Assembly (NCBI RefSeq): GCF_007994075.1
Contig: NZ_VIWU01000001.1
Location: 1,426,001 to 1,490,000, forward strand
Reading direction: 5' to 3'
DNA length: 64,000 nt
Source of the DNA: Pseudonocardia hierapolitana
GTDB lineage: Bacteria; Actinomycetota; Actinomycetes; Mycobacteriales; Pseudonocardiaceae
The notes beneath the pieces are model-generated. The model did no database searches. It was not told the origin of the DNA and saw only the letters and a program-made list of their open reading frames with translations. Each line of letters opens with the position of its first letter. The first letter of the stretch is position 1. Positions 8,631 to 16,935 of the stretch are shown piece after piece. The translations under genes and the position numbers were made by a program.

Positions 8631-9139
8631 CCGCTCGTCCCGATCGCGAGGGTGACGGGGCACCGGTCCTGCGGGCAGCGGTACTCGTCGCACAGCCGGC
8701 AGATGTGCTCGGCCGACTCCTCGTCGCCGGTGACCGCGGCGAGGATCGCCGAGACGACCCGCTCGACGTCGGCGCGCTCGGCGGGCGCGAGCCGCCCGAT
8801 CGTGCGTTCCAGCCAGGCGATGCGGGCGTCGGCCTGCCGCTGCCACACCTCCTCGCCCGCGGCCGTGAGGTGCAGCGAGACCGTGCGGCCGTCCACCCCA
8901 GCGCGGCGTTCGACGAGCCCGGCCGCGGCGAGCCGGTCGACGGTGCGCACGGTGCCGGGGTGCGTGATCCCCAGCGCGATCCGCACCGCGCCGATGCTGC
9001 AACCGGGCGCCACCCCGACCGCGTTGAGCGCCGCGGCGTCGGTCGGCGCCAGGCCGGACGACGCCGCCAGCTCGGCCGTCTGCGCGTCGGCGAGGGCGAT
9101 GCCCAGTGCGCCGAGGAGGTTGGCGGTGCGAGAACACAT
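8627..9139 (-). CDS. MarR-family regulator with a cysteine-rich C-terminus
   Basis: The 170-aa protein has a winged helix at about residues 30-105 (SIGAVRIALGITHPGTVRTVDRL, then AAGLVERRAGVDGRTVSLHLT). Past the usual end comes CRLCDEYRCPQDRCP, four cysteines in about 15 residues, suggesting a metal or redox switch. The ATG at 9139 sits inside the operator dyad. A TATAAC-like -10 ends only about 10 bp upstream of the ATG, so the transcript is probably leaderless. Confidence 0.9.
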   Translation of the reverse strand: MCSRTANLLGALGIALADAQTAELAASSGLAPTDAAALNAVGVAPGCSIGAVRIALGITHPGTVRTVDRLAAAGLVERRAGVDGRTVSLHLTAAGEEVWQRQADARIAWLERTIGRLAPAERADVERVVSAILAAVTGDEESAEHICRLCDEYRCPQDRCPVTLAIGTSG

Positions 9140-9163
9140 GACTCAGTTATATAACGAAGTCAT
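9138..9163. promoter_or_regulatory. MarR operator dyad overlapping the marR -10 region and start codon
   Basis: Outer arms ATGACT (9138-9143) and AGTCAT (9158-9163) flank a perfect inner palindrome GTTATATAAC (9146-9155). The AT-rich core stands out in GC-rich DNA. The dyad covers the start codon of the MarR gene and a TATAAC hexamer on both strands, giving a simple autorepression switch and possible control of rightward transcription. Confidence 0.75.
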
Positions 9164-9278
9164 ATGTCCGTCAACGCCCAGCTCGCCCTGATCGCATCGA
9201 CAGCTCGTTCCCAGCTTCGGCCACCAAGGTCGGCCCCGGCCGCAGCGAGGGACCGCGGCCGGATCAGGAGAGAACGAG

Positions 9279-9641
9279 ATGTTCGAACTGCGGACCGGTC
9301 GTCGGTGGCTCCCCGCGCCCCTCGCCGCGGCCGGCCTGGTCGTGCTGACGGCGTGCGGCGGCAGCGACCCCGCTGCGCCGGCCACCGCCCCGGCCACGAC
9401 GGCATCGGCCGACGCCTTCGCCGAGTGCATGACGGAGCAGGGGATGCCGGCCCCACAGGGGGGAACGAGGATCACCGGACCGGGCCCGGGCCAGCCGGAC
9501 CAGCAGGGCGCGCCCATGACCCGCCGCAGCGCGCCACCGGCGCCCGACGGCGTCGATCCCGAGAAGTGGGAGGCAGCGCTGGAGGCGTGCGGCCACCTGG
9601 GCGTGCGGCGGACCCTCGCGCCGGGCGAGGGCGGCTCGTAG
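9279..9641 (+). CDS. Small secreted lipoprotein, unknown function
   Basis: The protein is 120 aa with a basic N-terminus, a hydrophobic segment and lipobox LVVLTACGGS. The mature part is Ala/Pro rich, then has FAECMTEQGMPAP and WEAALEACGHLG, two cysteines in short helices that I read as a likely extracytoplasmic disulphide. GGAGA lies just upstream of the ATG. I do not know a function. Confidence 0.75.
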   Translation: MFELRTGRRWLPAPLAAAGLVVLTACGGSDPAAPATAPATTASADAFAECMTEQGMPAPQGGTRITGPGPGQPDQQGAPMTRRSAPPAPDGVDPEKWEAALEACGHLGVRRTLAPGEGGS

Positions 9642-9862
9642 AACGCGCGTGTCGGGCGTGCATCGCTGCGCAGGCAGCCATGTACGCCCGGGCATTGCGG
9701 ATCTTCGCGCGGCCTCGTCGCGGCCGCCGCGACTGCCCGGCGAGGGCCATGACGGCGACGGTCCCACCGGCGGGCGTCGCGTCAGCCGAGGTCACGCGGC
9801 CGGGCGATCTTTTGCCCGACCCCCCTCGATCGGGAACTTCCGGGCCTGCCAAGGTGGGCCGA

Positions 9863-11551
9863 GTGCGACTCGTGTTCGGCCCCGACGATCTGGAGGAGTA
9901 CTCCGCCGTTCGCGACCGCCTGCGGCTGCACATCGTCGCGTGGGCCCGCAGGCGAGGGATTGCGGTGGAGCCGTCGCTGGTAGCAGCGGCCCTCGACCAC
10001 AAACACAGCGTCGACGGCCGGCTCGGGCACTGGACCAGACGCCACGTCGCCGACGCGCTCGCCGTGTGGTTCCCGCGTACGGTCGCGCTGCTGGAGGACG
10101 ACCGCGACGCCGTCCCCACCGCTCTGCACGCCCTCATCGGCTTCCTCGACGACCACGAGTGGCTGGATTCGCGCTCGGCGCCCGCGGCCGAGCTGCACGA
10201 GCAGGTCCGCGATTCCACGCCCGCGCTCCACGACGCGCTCGACGACGAGCGCAACCACGACCTCGGCACGTTCTGGGCCGTGCAGATGCTGCGCCACGGC
10301 GTGCCCACCGCCGATCCGGCGGCCGTCGCGCGGTTCCTGCAGCAGGTGCACGCGGGCGAGCTGGAGATCGACCGGGCGGCGCTTGAGGAGATCCAGCGCC
10401 GGCACGCCGACGAGAGGCAGGAGCCGCCGCAGCCGGAGCTGCCGCCGGTCCTGCCGCCGAGCGCGGCGCAGATGCTCGCGGCCGCCGACTCCTCCGTGGC
10501 GCTCGCCCGGCTGCGCGCGTTCACGCGCTGGGTACGCGCGGGGCGCGCGCTCACCCGCGAGGGACGGCTGCTGCTCTCCGACGCCCGCGCCGTGGCCGAC
10601 GCGCTCGACCTCGACCACTTCTCCCGCGACCGGGCCCGCACCAGCGACGACATGCCCGAGATCAGCCTGCTCCTGCACTGGGCCCGGCAGGCCCGGCTCG
10701 TCAGGGTGGTGCGCGGGCGGCTCGTCCAGGTCCGCAGCGCGGCACCGCTGCTCTCGCGGCCGATCGAGCTGTGGAAGCGCGCGTTCGAGGCCGTCGGCGG
10801 GATCGGCGAGCACTTCGGCGGCAGCAACGTGTTCGGGGCGCCGTCGCTGTTCGGGATGAGCCTCGGCGAGGCCTACCCGATCCTGCTGTACCAGCTCTAC
10901 GCCGCAGGCGGCGAGCCGATCCCGGTGGAGCGGTTCCACCGGGCCGTGCGCGACACCGTGAACGAGCGCATGGGCTGCGTCGTCGACGACCTCGCGGGCG
11001 ATGTGGAGCACCGGCTGTGGCGCCGCGACGTCACCGCACTGCTCGACGCGCTGGAGCTGCTCGGCGCCGTCCACCTCTCGGAGACACCCGGTGTGGAGGA
11101 CGGCGAGGACATGGCCGAGCTCATCGCGCTGGCCGGGCGCGACGACCCCGACCCCACCCTGGTCGCCCTCACGCCGATCGGGATCTGGGCCGTGCGGGAG
11201 TTGCTCGTCGAACGGGGAGTGCACGCGCCGCTGGTCGGTGAGCTCGCCGACGAGGACATTGAATACGTGTGCGTACGCATGGCCGGCCTGCCCAAGGACG
11301 TGGCCGAGGCCGAGCTCACGGCGTGGGTGCGGGGCCGCTCCGGACGGGCGGCAAGCCACGAGATCATGCGCTATCTGCAGCGCGTCGAGGTGCCTGCCCA
11401 CCGCGAGCTGGCGCTCTTCGCGCTGTCCCGATGCGGCACGCCGGGGCGGGAGACGAGCCGGTGGCGGGGCCGCGTGAGCGCCGCACTGCGGGCGCCGTCG
11501 ACCGGCGCCCAGCCCCGCGTCGAGTGCGACGCCCGGCTCGCCCGCCCCTGA
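9863..11551 (+). CDS. Conserved-looking hypothetical protein (562 aa)
   Basis: I do not recognise the family. The product is soluble and mostly helical, with acidic N-terminal residues (VRLVFGPDDLEEYSAVRDRL), a basic patch around residues 200-240 and a C-terminal segment resembling HEAT-like helices (VEVPAHRELALFALSRCG). No signal peptide, membrane segment or nucleotide motif is visible. GTG 9863 is preferred (AAGGTGG upstream); ATG 9749 in the same frame is possible and would add 38 residues. Strong third-position GC bias and uninterrupted length support coding. Confidence 0.7.
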   Translation: MRLVFGPDDLEEYSAVRDRLRLHIVAWARRRGIAVEPSLVAAALDHKHSVDGRLGHWTRRHVADALAVWFPRTVALLEDDRDAVPTALHALIGFLDDHEWLDSRSAPAAELHEQVRDSTPALHDALDDERNHDLGTFWAVQMLRHGVPTADPAAVARFLQQVHAGELEIDRAALEEIQRRHADERQEPPQPELPPVLPPSAAQMLAAADSSVALARLRAFTRWVRAGRALTREGRLLLSDARAVADALDLDHFSRDRARTSDDMPEISLLLHWARQARLVRVVRGRLVQVRSAAPLLSRPIELWKRAFEAVGGIGEHFGGSNVFGAPSLFGMSLGEAYPILLYQLYAAGGEPIPVERFHRAVRDTVNERMGCVVDDLAGDVEHRLWRRDVTALLDALELLGAVHLSETPGVEDGEDMAELIALAGRDDPDPTLVALTPIGIWAVRELLVERGVHAPLVGELADEDIEYVCVRMAGLPKDVAEAELTAWVRGRSGRAASHEIMRYLQRVEVPAHRELALFALSRCGTPGRETSRWRGRVSAALRAPSTGAQPRVECDARLARP

Positions 11552-11664
11552 CACCACACCATCGGGTGACACGGGCGCCACACTGTGACACCGTGACGCG
11601 GCCGCGCGACTACGGATGCGAACGACAACAGCATCCGGCCAGAGCGCCGAGAGAAGGAGCCGAC

Positions 11665-11943
11665 GTGGCCACGCCCGACCCCTACCAACACTGGTCCGGG
11701 GCGCCGAAGCACTGGGTGCACGTCCCCGCGCAACGGAGCGGCCCGCCAGGACCCGACGAACTGGACGCTGCGGCAGGCAGTCCGGGCGGCGAGTACGGCA
11801 GGGCCTCGCGCGGGGGGTGGACCGTGGCCGCGATCGCGCTCGCGGTGGCGGTCGCGGCGTTCGTCCTGATCGGCACCGGGAGCGCGATGACCGGGCACGA
11901 GGCGCCACCCCCGCAGGACACGCCGGGCGTGGTGATCCGCTGA
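11665..11943 (+). CDS. Small single-pass membrane protein (92 aa)
   Basis: GTG 11665 has AAGGAG 6 nt upstream. A hydrophilic Pro/Gly-rich cytoplasmic part (about 50 residues) precedes one strong membrane helix (WTVAAIALAVAVAAFVLIG), then a short polar tail. The function is unknown. The frame is open upstream through the previous gene, but the SD fixes the start. Confidence 0.65.
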   Translation: MATPDPYQHWSGAPKHWVHVPAQRSGPPGPDELDAAAGSPGGEYGRASRGGWTVAAIALAVAVAAFVLIGTGSAMTGHEAPPPQDTPGVVIR

Positions 11944-12012
11944 GGCCCTACTCATGTAACGCGGGTCACAATGAAGTGCGAACCGTGGTTGAGACACGAG
12001 TGGGGGCCGGCC

Positions 12013-12339
12013 ATGCGCACGATCGTCCTGCTCCTCGCCGCCTGCCCGATCCTCCTCGTACCGGGCGTGGCCGCCGCAGACTCGGACACCTACGCGGTCA
12101 GCCGATCGTGGGAACTCACCTACGTGCACGGCGACCCGAGGATCGTCCCCGACGTCGAGGACGACGTCGTCGAGGTCACCTGCCACAACGAGGACCAGAT
12201 GAAGGACTGGTGGGTCAACGACGAGGACCTCGTCGACGAGGCCCGGGAGCGGGCCGACGGCACCGGGGTCCAGGTGCAGCCCGAGTTCACCGGGGAGACG
12301 GAGACCCTCAAGATCACGATCGCGTGCGAGAAGGCCTGA
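12013..12339 (+). CDS. Secreted hypothetical protein (108 aa)
   Basis: A signal peptide (RTIVLLLAACPILLVPGVAAA) with an AxA-type cleavage site near residue 20 is followed by an acidic domain of about 85 residues with two cysteines (VEVTCHNEDQMKDWW and ITIACEKA) likely joined by a disulphide. The start is the internal ATG, because GGGGG precedes it and the signal peptide begins there. The family is unknown; the beta-rich shape suggests a small exported binding protein. Confidence 0.7.
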   Translation: MRTIVLLLAACPILLVPGVAAADSDTYAVSRSWELTYVHGDPRIVPDVEDDVVEVTCHNEDQMKDWWVNDEDLVDEARERADGTGVQVQPEFTGETETLKITIACEKA

Positions 12340-12349
12340 CCGACCGGGT

Positions 12350-12853
12350 TCAGTCGACGACGACCTCGTCGAGCACGCCCTCGTGGATGTCGAGCACGAA
12401 CCCGCGGACGCGGGTGTCCGGGTGCAGGAACGGGTCGTGGCGCAGCTGGGTGACGTCGCGCCGCACGCTCTCCGCCGGGTCCCGGAACGCATGGGTGCGC
12501 CAGGACGGCCGCATCCCGGTCTCCTCGGCGAGCTCCTCGCAGAACTCGTCGTCGGTGAACGTGGCGAGGCCGCAGCCGTTGTGCTGGACGAGGAGCACGT
12601 CGCGCGTGCCCAGCTTGCGCTGGCTGATCGTCAGGGAGCGGATCACGTCGTCGGTCACGACGCCGCCCGCGTTGCGCAGCACGTGCGTCTCGCCGATGTC
12701 CATCCCGAACAGGGCGAAGACGTCGATCCGCGAGTCCATGCACGTCACGATGGCCGTGTGCAGGGAGGGCGGGACCGCGAGCCCTTCCGCGCTCGCCGCG
12801 GCGAGCCGCCCGCCGCCCGCCTCGTACCGTTTGATCAGCTCCTCGGCGCTCAC
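12350..12853 (-). CDS. Beta-class carbonic anhydrase
   Basis: The enzyme interconverts CO2 and bicarbonate in the cytoplasm. Zinc ligands and the catalytic dyad are visible: C38 and the D40-R42 dyad in TCMDSR, then H91 and C94 in QHNGCG. At 167 aa it is short, as in the mycobacterial Rv1284-like branch, and otherwise complete. It converges on the secreted-protein gene with 10 bp between stops. Confidence 0.93.
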   Translation of the reverse strand: MSAEELIKRYEAGGGRLAAASAEGLAVPPSLHTAIVTCMDSRIDVFALFGMDIGETHVLRNAGGVVTDDVIRSLTISQRKLGTRDVLLVQHNGCGLATFTDDEFCEELAEETGMRPSWRTHAFRDPAESVRRDVTQLRHDPFLHPDTRVRGFVLDIHEGVLDEVVVD

Positions 12854-12916
12854 GGCAACAATTAACCACGTCGCGCGCCGATCGGCCGGGGTCGAGCCAC
12901 CGGATTGGGGGCGATC

Positions 12917-13033
12917 TCACGCTCGCCGCTGCCGCCGCACCTGCCCGAGGTGCACGCGGGTCCGGGTGATCGTCTCCGGATCGTGCACCTGGACGGTCCC
13001 GGTGCCGTCCGGGATCGGGATGCGCTGACGCAC
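12917..13033 (-). CDS. Doubtful 38-aa ORF downstream of the TetR gene
   Basis: The frame from GTG 13033 reads VRQRIPIPDGTGTVQVHDPE and ends RVHLGQVRRQRRA. It looks protein-like and stays open upstream, in another frame, to the tetR stop. The nearest GGGGAG is about 12 nt from the GTG, which is far. It may be a small protein or the tail of a decayed gene. Confidence 0.25.
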   Translation of the reverse strand: MRQRIPIPDGTGTVQVHDPETITRTRVHLGQVRRQRRA

Positions 13034-13100
13034 GCTCAGGTTGAGCTCCCCTGCCGCAGGATCCGCCGGTCCTCCGACAACCTGTGGCCCGCGCCGGTCG

Positions 13101-13712
13101 TCACCGGGGCGCGCCGCCGGCCGCCCGCAGCAGGCCGTCCAGGTGCGCGGTCAGGGCGGCGAGCGCCTCCTCGTGGGAACGCAGGCCGACGAGGACGTGC
13201 AGCGTCAGGCCGTCCGCGAGGGCGAGCAGGCTGACCGCGGCGCCTCGGGGGTCGAGGGCGGCCGACACCTCTCCCGCGTCCCGTGCGGCCCGCAGCAGGT
13301 CCGCGACGATGTCTCCCAACTCGGTGTAGACCTTCTGGTACAGCCGCGCCGACTGCGACTCGACCGCCGCCTTCCCCACGTAGCCCGCCCACACCCGTGC
13401 CTGGTCCCGGTACTGCTCCCCGGACAGCAGTACCTCCGTGATGACGTCCTTCAGCACGGCGCCGGGCGACGCGTTCCCCCCGGCGCCTGCGACGCGGTCG
13501 TGGATGCGCCGGGCCGCGCCCTCCACCATGTGCTCCAGCGCGTACCGCAGCATCTCGTCCTTGCTGGCGAAGTAGTGCTGCGCCGAGCTCAGTCCGGCCT
13601 CCGCGGCGACGTCGCGCATGCTCACGGCCTCGAACCCACCCCGGCCGACGACCCGCCACAACGCCTCGGCGATCCGCCGGCGTTGCGCCTCGTGATCGAC
13701 CTTCTTCGGCAC
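13101..13712 (-). CDS. TetR-family transcriptional regulator
   Basis: The 203-aa protein has an N-terminal HTH (FEAVSMRDVAAEAGLSSAQHYFASKDEML, residues about 25-55) and a helical effector domain. GTG 13712 has GGTGGAG 5 nt upstream. It lies next to a 30-bp dyad that it probably binds, divergent from the hypothetical gene at 13917. Effector unknown. Confidence 0.92.
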   Translation of the reverse strand: MPKKVDHEAQRRRIAEALWRVVGRGGFEAVSMRDVAAEAGLSSAQHYFASKDEMLRYALEHMVEGAARRIHDRVAGAGGNASPGAVLKDVITEVLLSGEQYRDQARVWAGYVGKAAVESQSARLYQKVYTELGDIVADLLRAARDAGEVSAALDPRGAAVSLLALADGLTLHVLVGLRSHEEALAALTAHLDGLLRAAGGAPR

Positions 13713-13760
13713 CCGAGCTCCACCCGCCTCCGCCTTGACCCGTCCCGCGCCGCCGTTTAT

Positions 13761-13790
13761 CTTACGGCCGTAAAATATTACGGCGGTAAG
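13761..13790. promoter_or_regulatory. TetR operator: 30-bp inverted repeat
   Basis: Two 13-bp arms, CTTACGGCCGTAA and TTACGGCGGTAAG, are inverted copies matching at 12 of 13 positions around an AT-rich 4-bp centre. Each arm fits TTACNGCNGTAA. TAAAAT and TATTAC-like -10 elements lie inside it. Position between the divergent TetR gene and 13917 supports autorepression plus control of the neighbour. Confidence 0.8.
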
Positions 13791-13916
13791 AAAACGATGC
13801 CGCTCGAACACGAGGACATGGCCATGACGGCGACCATCAGAACGCTCTGAACGCCTCACGGTCACGCCAGGAGACCCACACCACGACGGTTCCCTTCGAC
13901 CGAGAGGAGCACTGCC

Positions 13917-14321
13917 ATGACGACCACCACGGCGGACACCGTCCTGTCGCTCGGGATGCATCCGAGCGCCATCGACTTCAGCCGCTACCCGGGCATCGAC
14001 GAGTCGATGCTGGCGGCCCGGATCGAGGCGGGCGAGGCGGCCCTGTGCGAGGCGGGCTTCGACATCGTGCCGTGCCGGCTCACCTCCGACGACCCGGACG
14101 ACGCGGAGGAGAAGATCCGCGAGACCGTCGCCGCTCACCCCGTCCAGGTCGTGGTGATCGGCGCGGGCCTGCGGATGGCGGAGGAGTACACCCTGCTGTT
14201 CGAGCGCGCCGTGAACCTGCTCGTCGACCTCGTGCCCGGGATCAGGTTCTGCTTCAACACGTCGCCGGACACCACCATCGACGCGTTGCGCCGATGGGCG
14301 CGCCGCGGCCGGACGCGCTGA
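13917..14321 (+). CDS. Hypothetical protein (134 aa), probably under TetR control
   Basis: The ATG has GAGAGGAG 8 nt upstream. The sequence is a soluble alpha/beta type: alternating strands (FDIVPCRL, PVQVVVIGAGLR, GIRFCFNT) and helices give a Rossmann-like feel, but no nucleotide motif is present. The start lies 127 bp from the TetR operator on the divergent side. Function unknown. Confidence 0.7.
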   Translation: MTTTTADTVLSLGMHPSAIDFSRYPGIDESMLAARIEAGEAALCEAGFDIVPCRLTSDDPDDAEEKIRETVAAHPVQVVVIGAGLRMAEEYTLLFERAVNLLVDLVPGIRFCFNTSPDTTIDALRRWARRGRTR

Positions 14322-14420
14322 GCGCCGCCCCCCTCGTCACCTGTCTGATCGTGGAGCGAGACCGCCGGCTCGATCTGCTCGACGTTCTCTGGCCGGGCGC
14401 CTGACCATCGGGAGCCATGC

Positions 14421-14467
14421 ACGAACGGCACTCTCGTCCGATCGTGCTGCACGAGAGTGCCGTTCGT
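14421..14467. terminator. Perfect 17-bp stem between convergent genes (bidirectional terminator)
   Basis: Arms ACGAACGGCACTCTCGT (14421-14437) and its exact reverse complement (14451-14467) flank a 13-nt loop, between the hypothetical gene and the convergent GH51 gene. It shares the GAACGGC core with the hairpins at 23013-23073 and 49001-49053. Confidence 0.75.
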
Positions 14468-14474
14468 CCGATCA

Positions 14475-15998
14475 TCAGGCGCGGCCCAGCTGGACCACCG
14501 CCCAGGACAGCGGCGGCAGGGTGAGGGTCGCCTGCCCGTCCGCGACCTCGACGCCGTCGAGTGGACGCAGGCTCACGCGCTCTGGGTGCTGCTCGTCGTT
14601 GGTCGTGTGGCGGTCCTGACCCTCCGCCGTCGCGAGCACCGCAGCGTGCTGCACGCGCAGCTCGCCGAAGCCGCGGACGCCGACCTCCACCGTGGCCGCC
14701 TCGGCCTGGTCGCGGTTGGCGAGGAAGAGCGACACCAGGCCGTTCTCGGCGTCCCAGGTGCCGGAGGCGTCCACCAGGTCGACGTCACCGAACCGGGGCG
14801 TCTCGTAGCGGTCGCTGCGGACCCGGACGTCCAGGATCTCCCCCGCCGCCCGCCGCCGGACCTGCTCGAACGGGTGAGCGATCGTCTGCTTCCACGCCGG
14901 GCCCCCCGGCTCGCTGCGCAGCAGGCCGATCACGTTCACCAGCTGCGCCTGGCAGGCCACCGTGACCCGGTCGCCGTGGCGGAGCAGCGAGTTGAGCAGG
15001 GTGCCGACGACCACGGCGTCGGTGATCGAGTACTCGTCCTCGATGACCCGCGGCGCGACCTCCCACTCGCTCTCGCCCTTGGCGATCGCCGACTCGCGGT
15101 GGCGCGACTGGTACCAGACGTTCCACTCGTCGAAGGAGATGTCGATGTGCTTGCGGTGCTTGCCGCGGGCGCGCACCGCGTCGGCGGTGGCCACGACCGA
15201 TTCGATGAAGGTGTCCATGTCCCGGGCGCAGGCGAGGAAGTCGCCCGGGTCGTCGTGCTCCTGGTAGTAGGCGTGCGCCGAGATGTAGTCGACCTGGTCG
15301 TAGGTCTCCTCGAGCACCACCCGCTCCCACTCGCCGAACGTCGGCATGCGGGAGTTGGAGCTTCCGCATGCGACCAGCTCGATGCTCGGGTCCACCAGGC
15401 GCATCGCGCGGGCCGTCTCGGCGGCGAGCCGGCCGTACTCGGCAGCGGTCTTGTGCCCGACCTGCCACGGCCCGTCCATCTCGTTCCCCAGGCACCACAG
15501 CTTGATCCCGAAGGGTTCGGCGTTGCCGTGGGCTCGGCGCAGGTCGGAGTACTTCGTGCCGCCGGGGTGATTGGCGTACTCCAGGATGTCGCAGGCCTCC
15601 TGGATGCCTCGGGTGCCGAGGTTGATCGCCATCATCGGCTCGGTGCCCGCGGCCTTGGCCCAGCGGGCGAACTCGCCGAGACCGAACTCGTTGGTCTCGA
15701 TCGACCGCCACGCCCGGTCGAGCCGCCGCGGCCGCTGCTCCTTCGGGCCGACGCCGTCCTCCCAGTAGTAGCCGGAGACGAAGTTGCCGCCCGGGTAGCG
15801 CACGACGGTGGGACCGAGCTCCCGCACCAGGTCGAGCACGTCGGTGCGCAGTCCGTCGGCGTCGGCCTTGGGGTGGCCGGGCTCGTAGATGCCGGTGTAG
15901 ACGCAGCGGCCCATGTGCTCGACGAACGAGCCGAACAGGCGCCGGGGAACCGGGGCGATCGTGAAGTCGGGGTCGATGGTCAGGCGTGCGCGGGGCAA
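14475..15998 (-). CDS. Alpha-L-arabinofuranosidase, glycoside hydrolase family 51
   Basis: The 507-aa enzyme releases terminal L-arabinofuranose from arabino-oligosaccharides. It has the GH51 (beta/alpha)8 barrel with acid/base E173 in CLGNEMDGPW and nucleophile E291 in ISFDEWNVWY, plus a C-terminal beta domain. LFGSFVEHMGRCVYTGIYEP at the N-terminus is diagnostic. No signal peptide, so it works in the cytoplasm on imported oligosaccharides, fitting the ABC permeases immediately upstream. Confidence 0.95.
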   Translation of the reverse strand: MPRARLTIDPDFTIAPVPRRLFGSFVEHMGRCVYTGIYEPGHPKADADGLRTDVLDLVRELGPTVVRYPGGNFVSGYYWEDGVGPKEQRPRRLDRAWRSIETNEFGLGEFARWAKAAGTEPMMAINLGTRGIQEACDILEYANHPGGTKYSDLRRAHGNAEPFGIKLWCLGNEMDGPWQVGHKTAAEYGRLAAETARAMRLVDPSIELVACGSSNSRMPTFGEWERVVLEETYDQVDYISAHAYYQEHDDPGDFLACARDMDTFIESVVATADAVRARGKHRKHIDISFDEWNVWYQSRHRESAIAKGESEWEVAPRVIEDEYSITDAVVVGTLLNSLLRHGDRVTVACQAQLVNVIGLLRSEPGGPAWKQTIAHPFEQVRRRAAGEILDVRVRSDRYETPRFGDVDLVDASGTWDAENGLVSLFLANRDQAEAATVEVGVRGFGELRVQHAAVLATAEGQDRHTTNDEQHPERVSLRPLDGVEVADGQATLTLPPLSWAVVQLGRA

Positions 15999-16017
15999 GT
16001 GATTCCTTCCTCGGGTC

Positions 16018-16935
16018 CTACGTTCCGCCGAGGCCGGTGGTGGCGACCCCGCGGATGATCTGGCGCTGGAACAGCATGAACACGACGATCAGCGGCAGTC
16101 CAGCCAGGATCGCCGAGGCCATCACCTGGGCGTATCTCACCCCGAAGGCGCTCTGCACCTGCACGAGCCCCACCGGGAGCGTCATCAGGCCGGGGTCGGA
16201 GGTGATGATGAACGGCCACAGGAAGTTGTTCCACGCGTGGATGAACACGAAGATCGAGACGGCGGCGAGGATCGACCGCGACAGCGGGAGCACGATCTGC
16301 AGGAAGATCCGCAGCTGGCCGGCACCGTCCACGCGGGCGGCCTCCTCCAGCTCGCGCGGGATGCCGTCGAAGAACTTCTTGAGGATGAACACCATCGCCG
16401 GCAGCACCAGCTGGGGCAGGATGATCCCGGCGTAGGTGTCGGCGAGACCCATCGCGAGCATCTGCCGGTACAGCGGCACGATCAGGATCTGCGGCGGCAC
16501 CATGATCCCGGCGATCGTCAGCGCGAACAGCACGTTGCGGCCGCGGAAGCGGGTGCGCGAGAACCCGTAGGCCGCGGCGGCGGACAGCGCGACGGTGAGC
16601 ACCGTGATCACCACCGTGACCACCGTGCTGTTGACGAACCAGGTGACGAGGTTCCCGTTGGCGAGCACCGAAGCGTAGGCCTGGAGGGTGAACCCGCGGT
16701 CGGGCACGACCTCCAGCGGCACGACGGTGGTGTCGGCCTCCTGCTTGAGGGAGGTGACCACTGCCCAGAAGAGCGGGGCCAGCCAGAGCACGGCCAGCAC
16801 CGCGAGCGCGGTGATGATCCCCGCCCGTGCGAGCGGGGTGTAGCGCCGGATGTCCGTCGGCTCGGCGGCCCGCGACCGGGCTCGGGGCAGGACGGGGGCG
16901 GTGGCGGGATTCGCGGTGTCGGGCGCGGTGGTCAC
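16018..16935 (-). CDS. Carbohydrate ABC transporter permease (MalG/AraQ-type)
   Basis: The 305-aa permease has six membrane segments and the EAA loop ELEEAARVDGAGQLRIFLQIVLP that docks the ATPase. It overlaps the first permease by 4 bp. No ATPase gene is present in the operon, so the transporter probably borrows a shared MsiK-type ATPase encoded elsewhere, as is usual in actinomycetes (inference). Confidence 0.93.
   Translation of the reverse strand: MTTAPDTANPATAPVLPRARSRAAEPTDIRRYTPLARAGIITALAVLAVLWLAPLFWAVVTSLKQEADTTVVPLEVVPDRGFTLQAYASVLANGNLVTWFVNSTVVTVVITVLTVALSAAAAYGFSRTRFRGRNVLFALTIAGIMVPPQILIVPLYRQMLAMGLADTYAGIILPQLVLPAMVFILKKFFDGIPRELEEAARVDGAGQLRIFLQIVLPLSRSILAAVSIFVFIHAWNNFLWPFIITSDPGLMTLPVGLVQVQSAFGVRYAQVMASAILAGLPLIVVFMLFQRQIIRGVATTGLGGT

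Noticed and set aside
13798..13851. 17-codon ORF after the TetR operator
   Set aside because: Too short to support and no SD; may be a leader peptide but nothing shows it.
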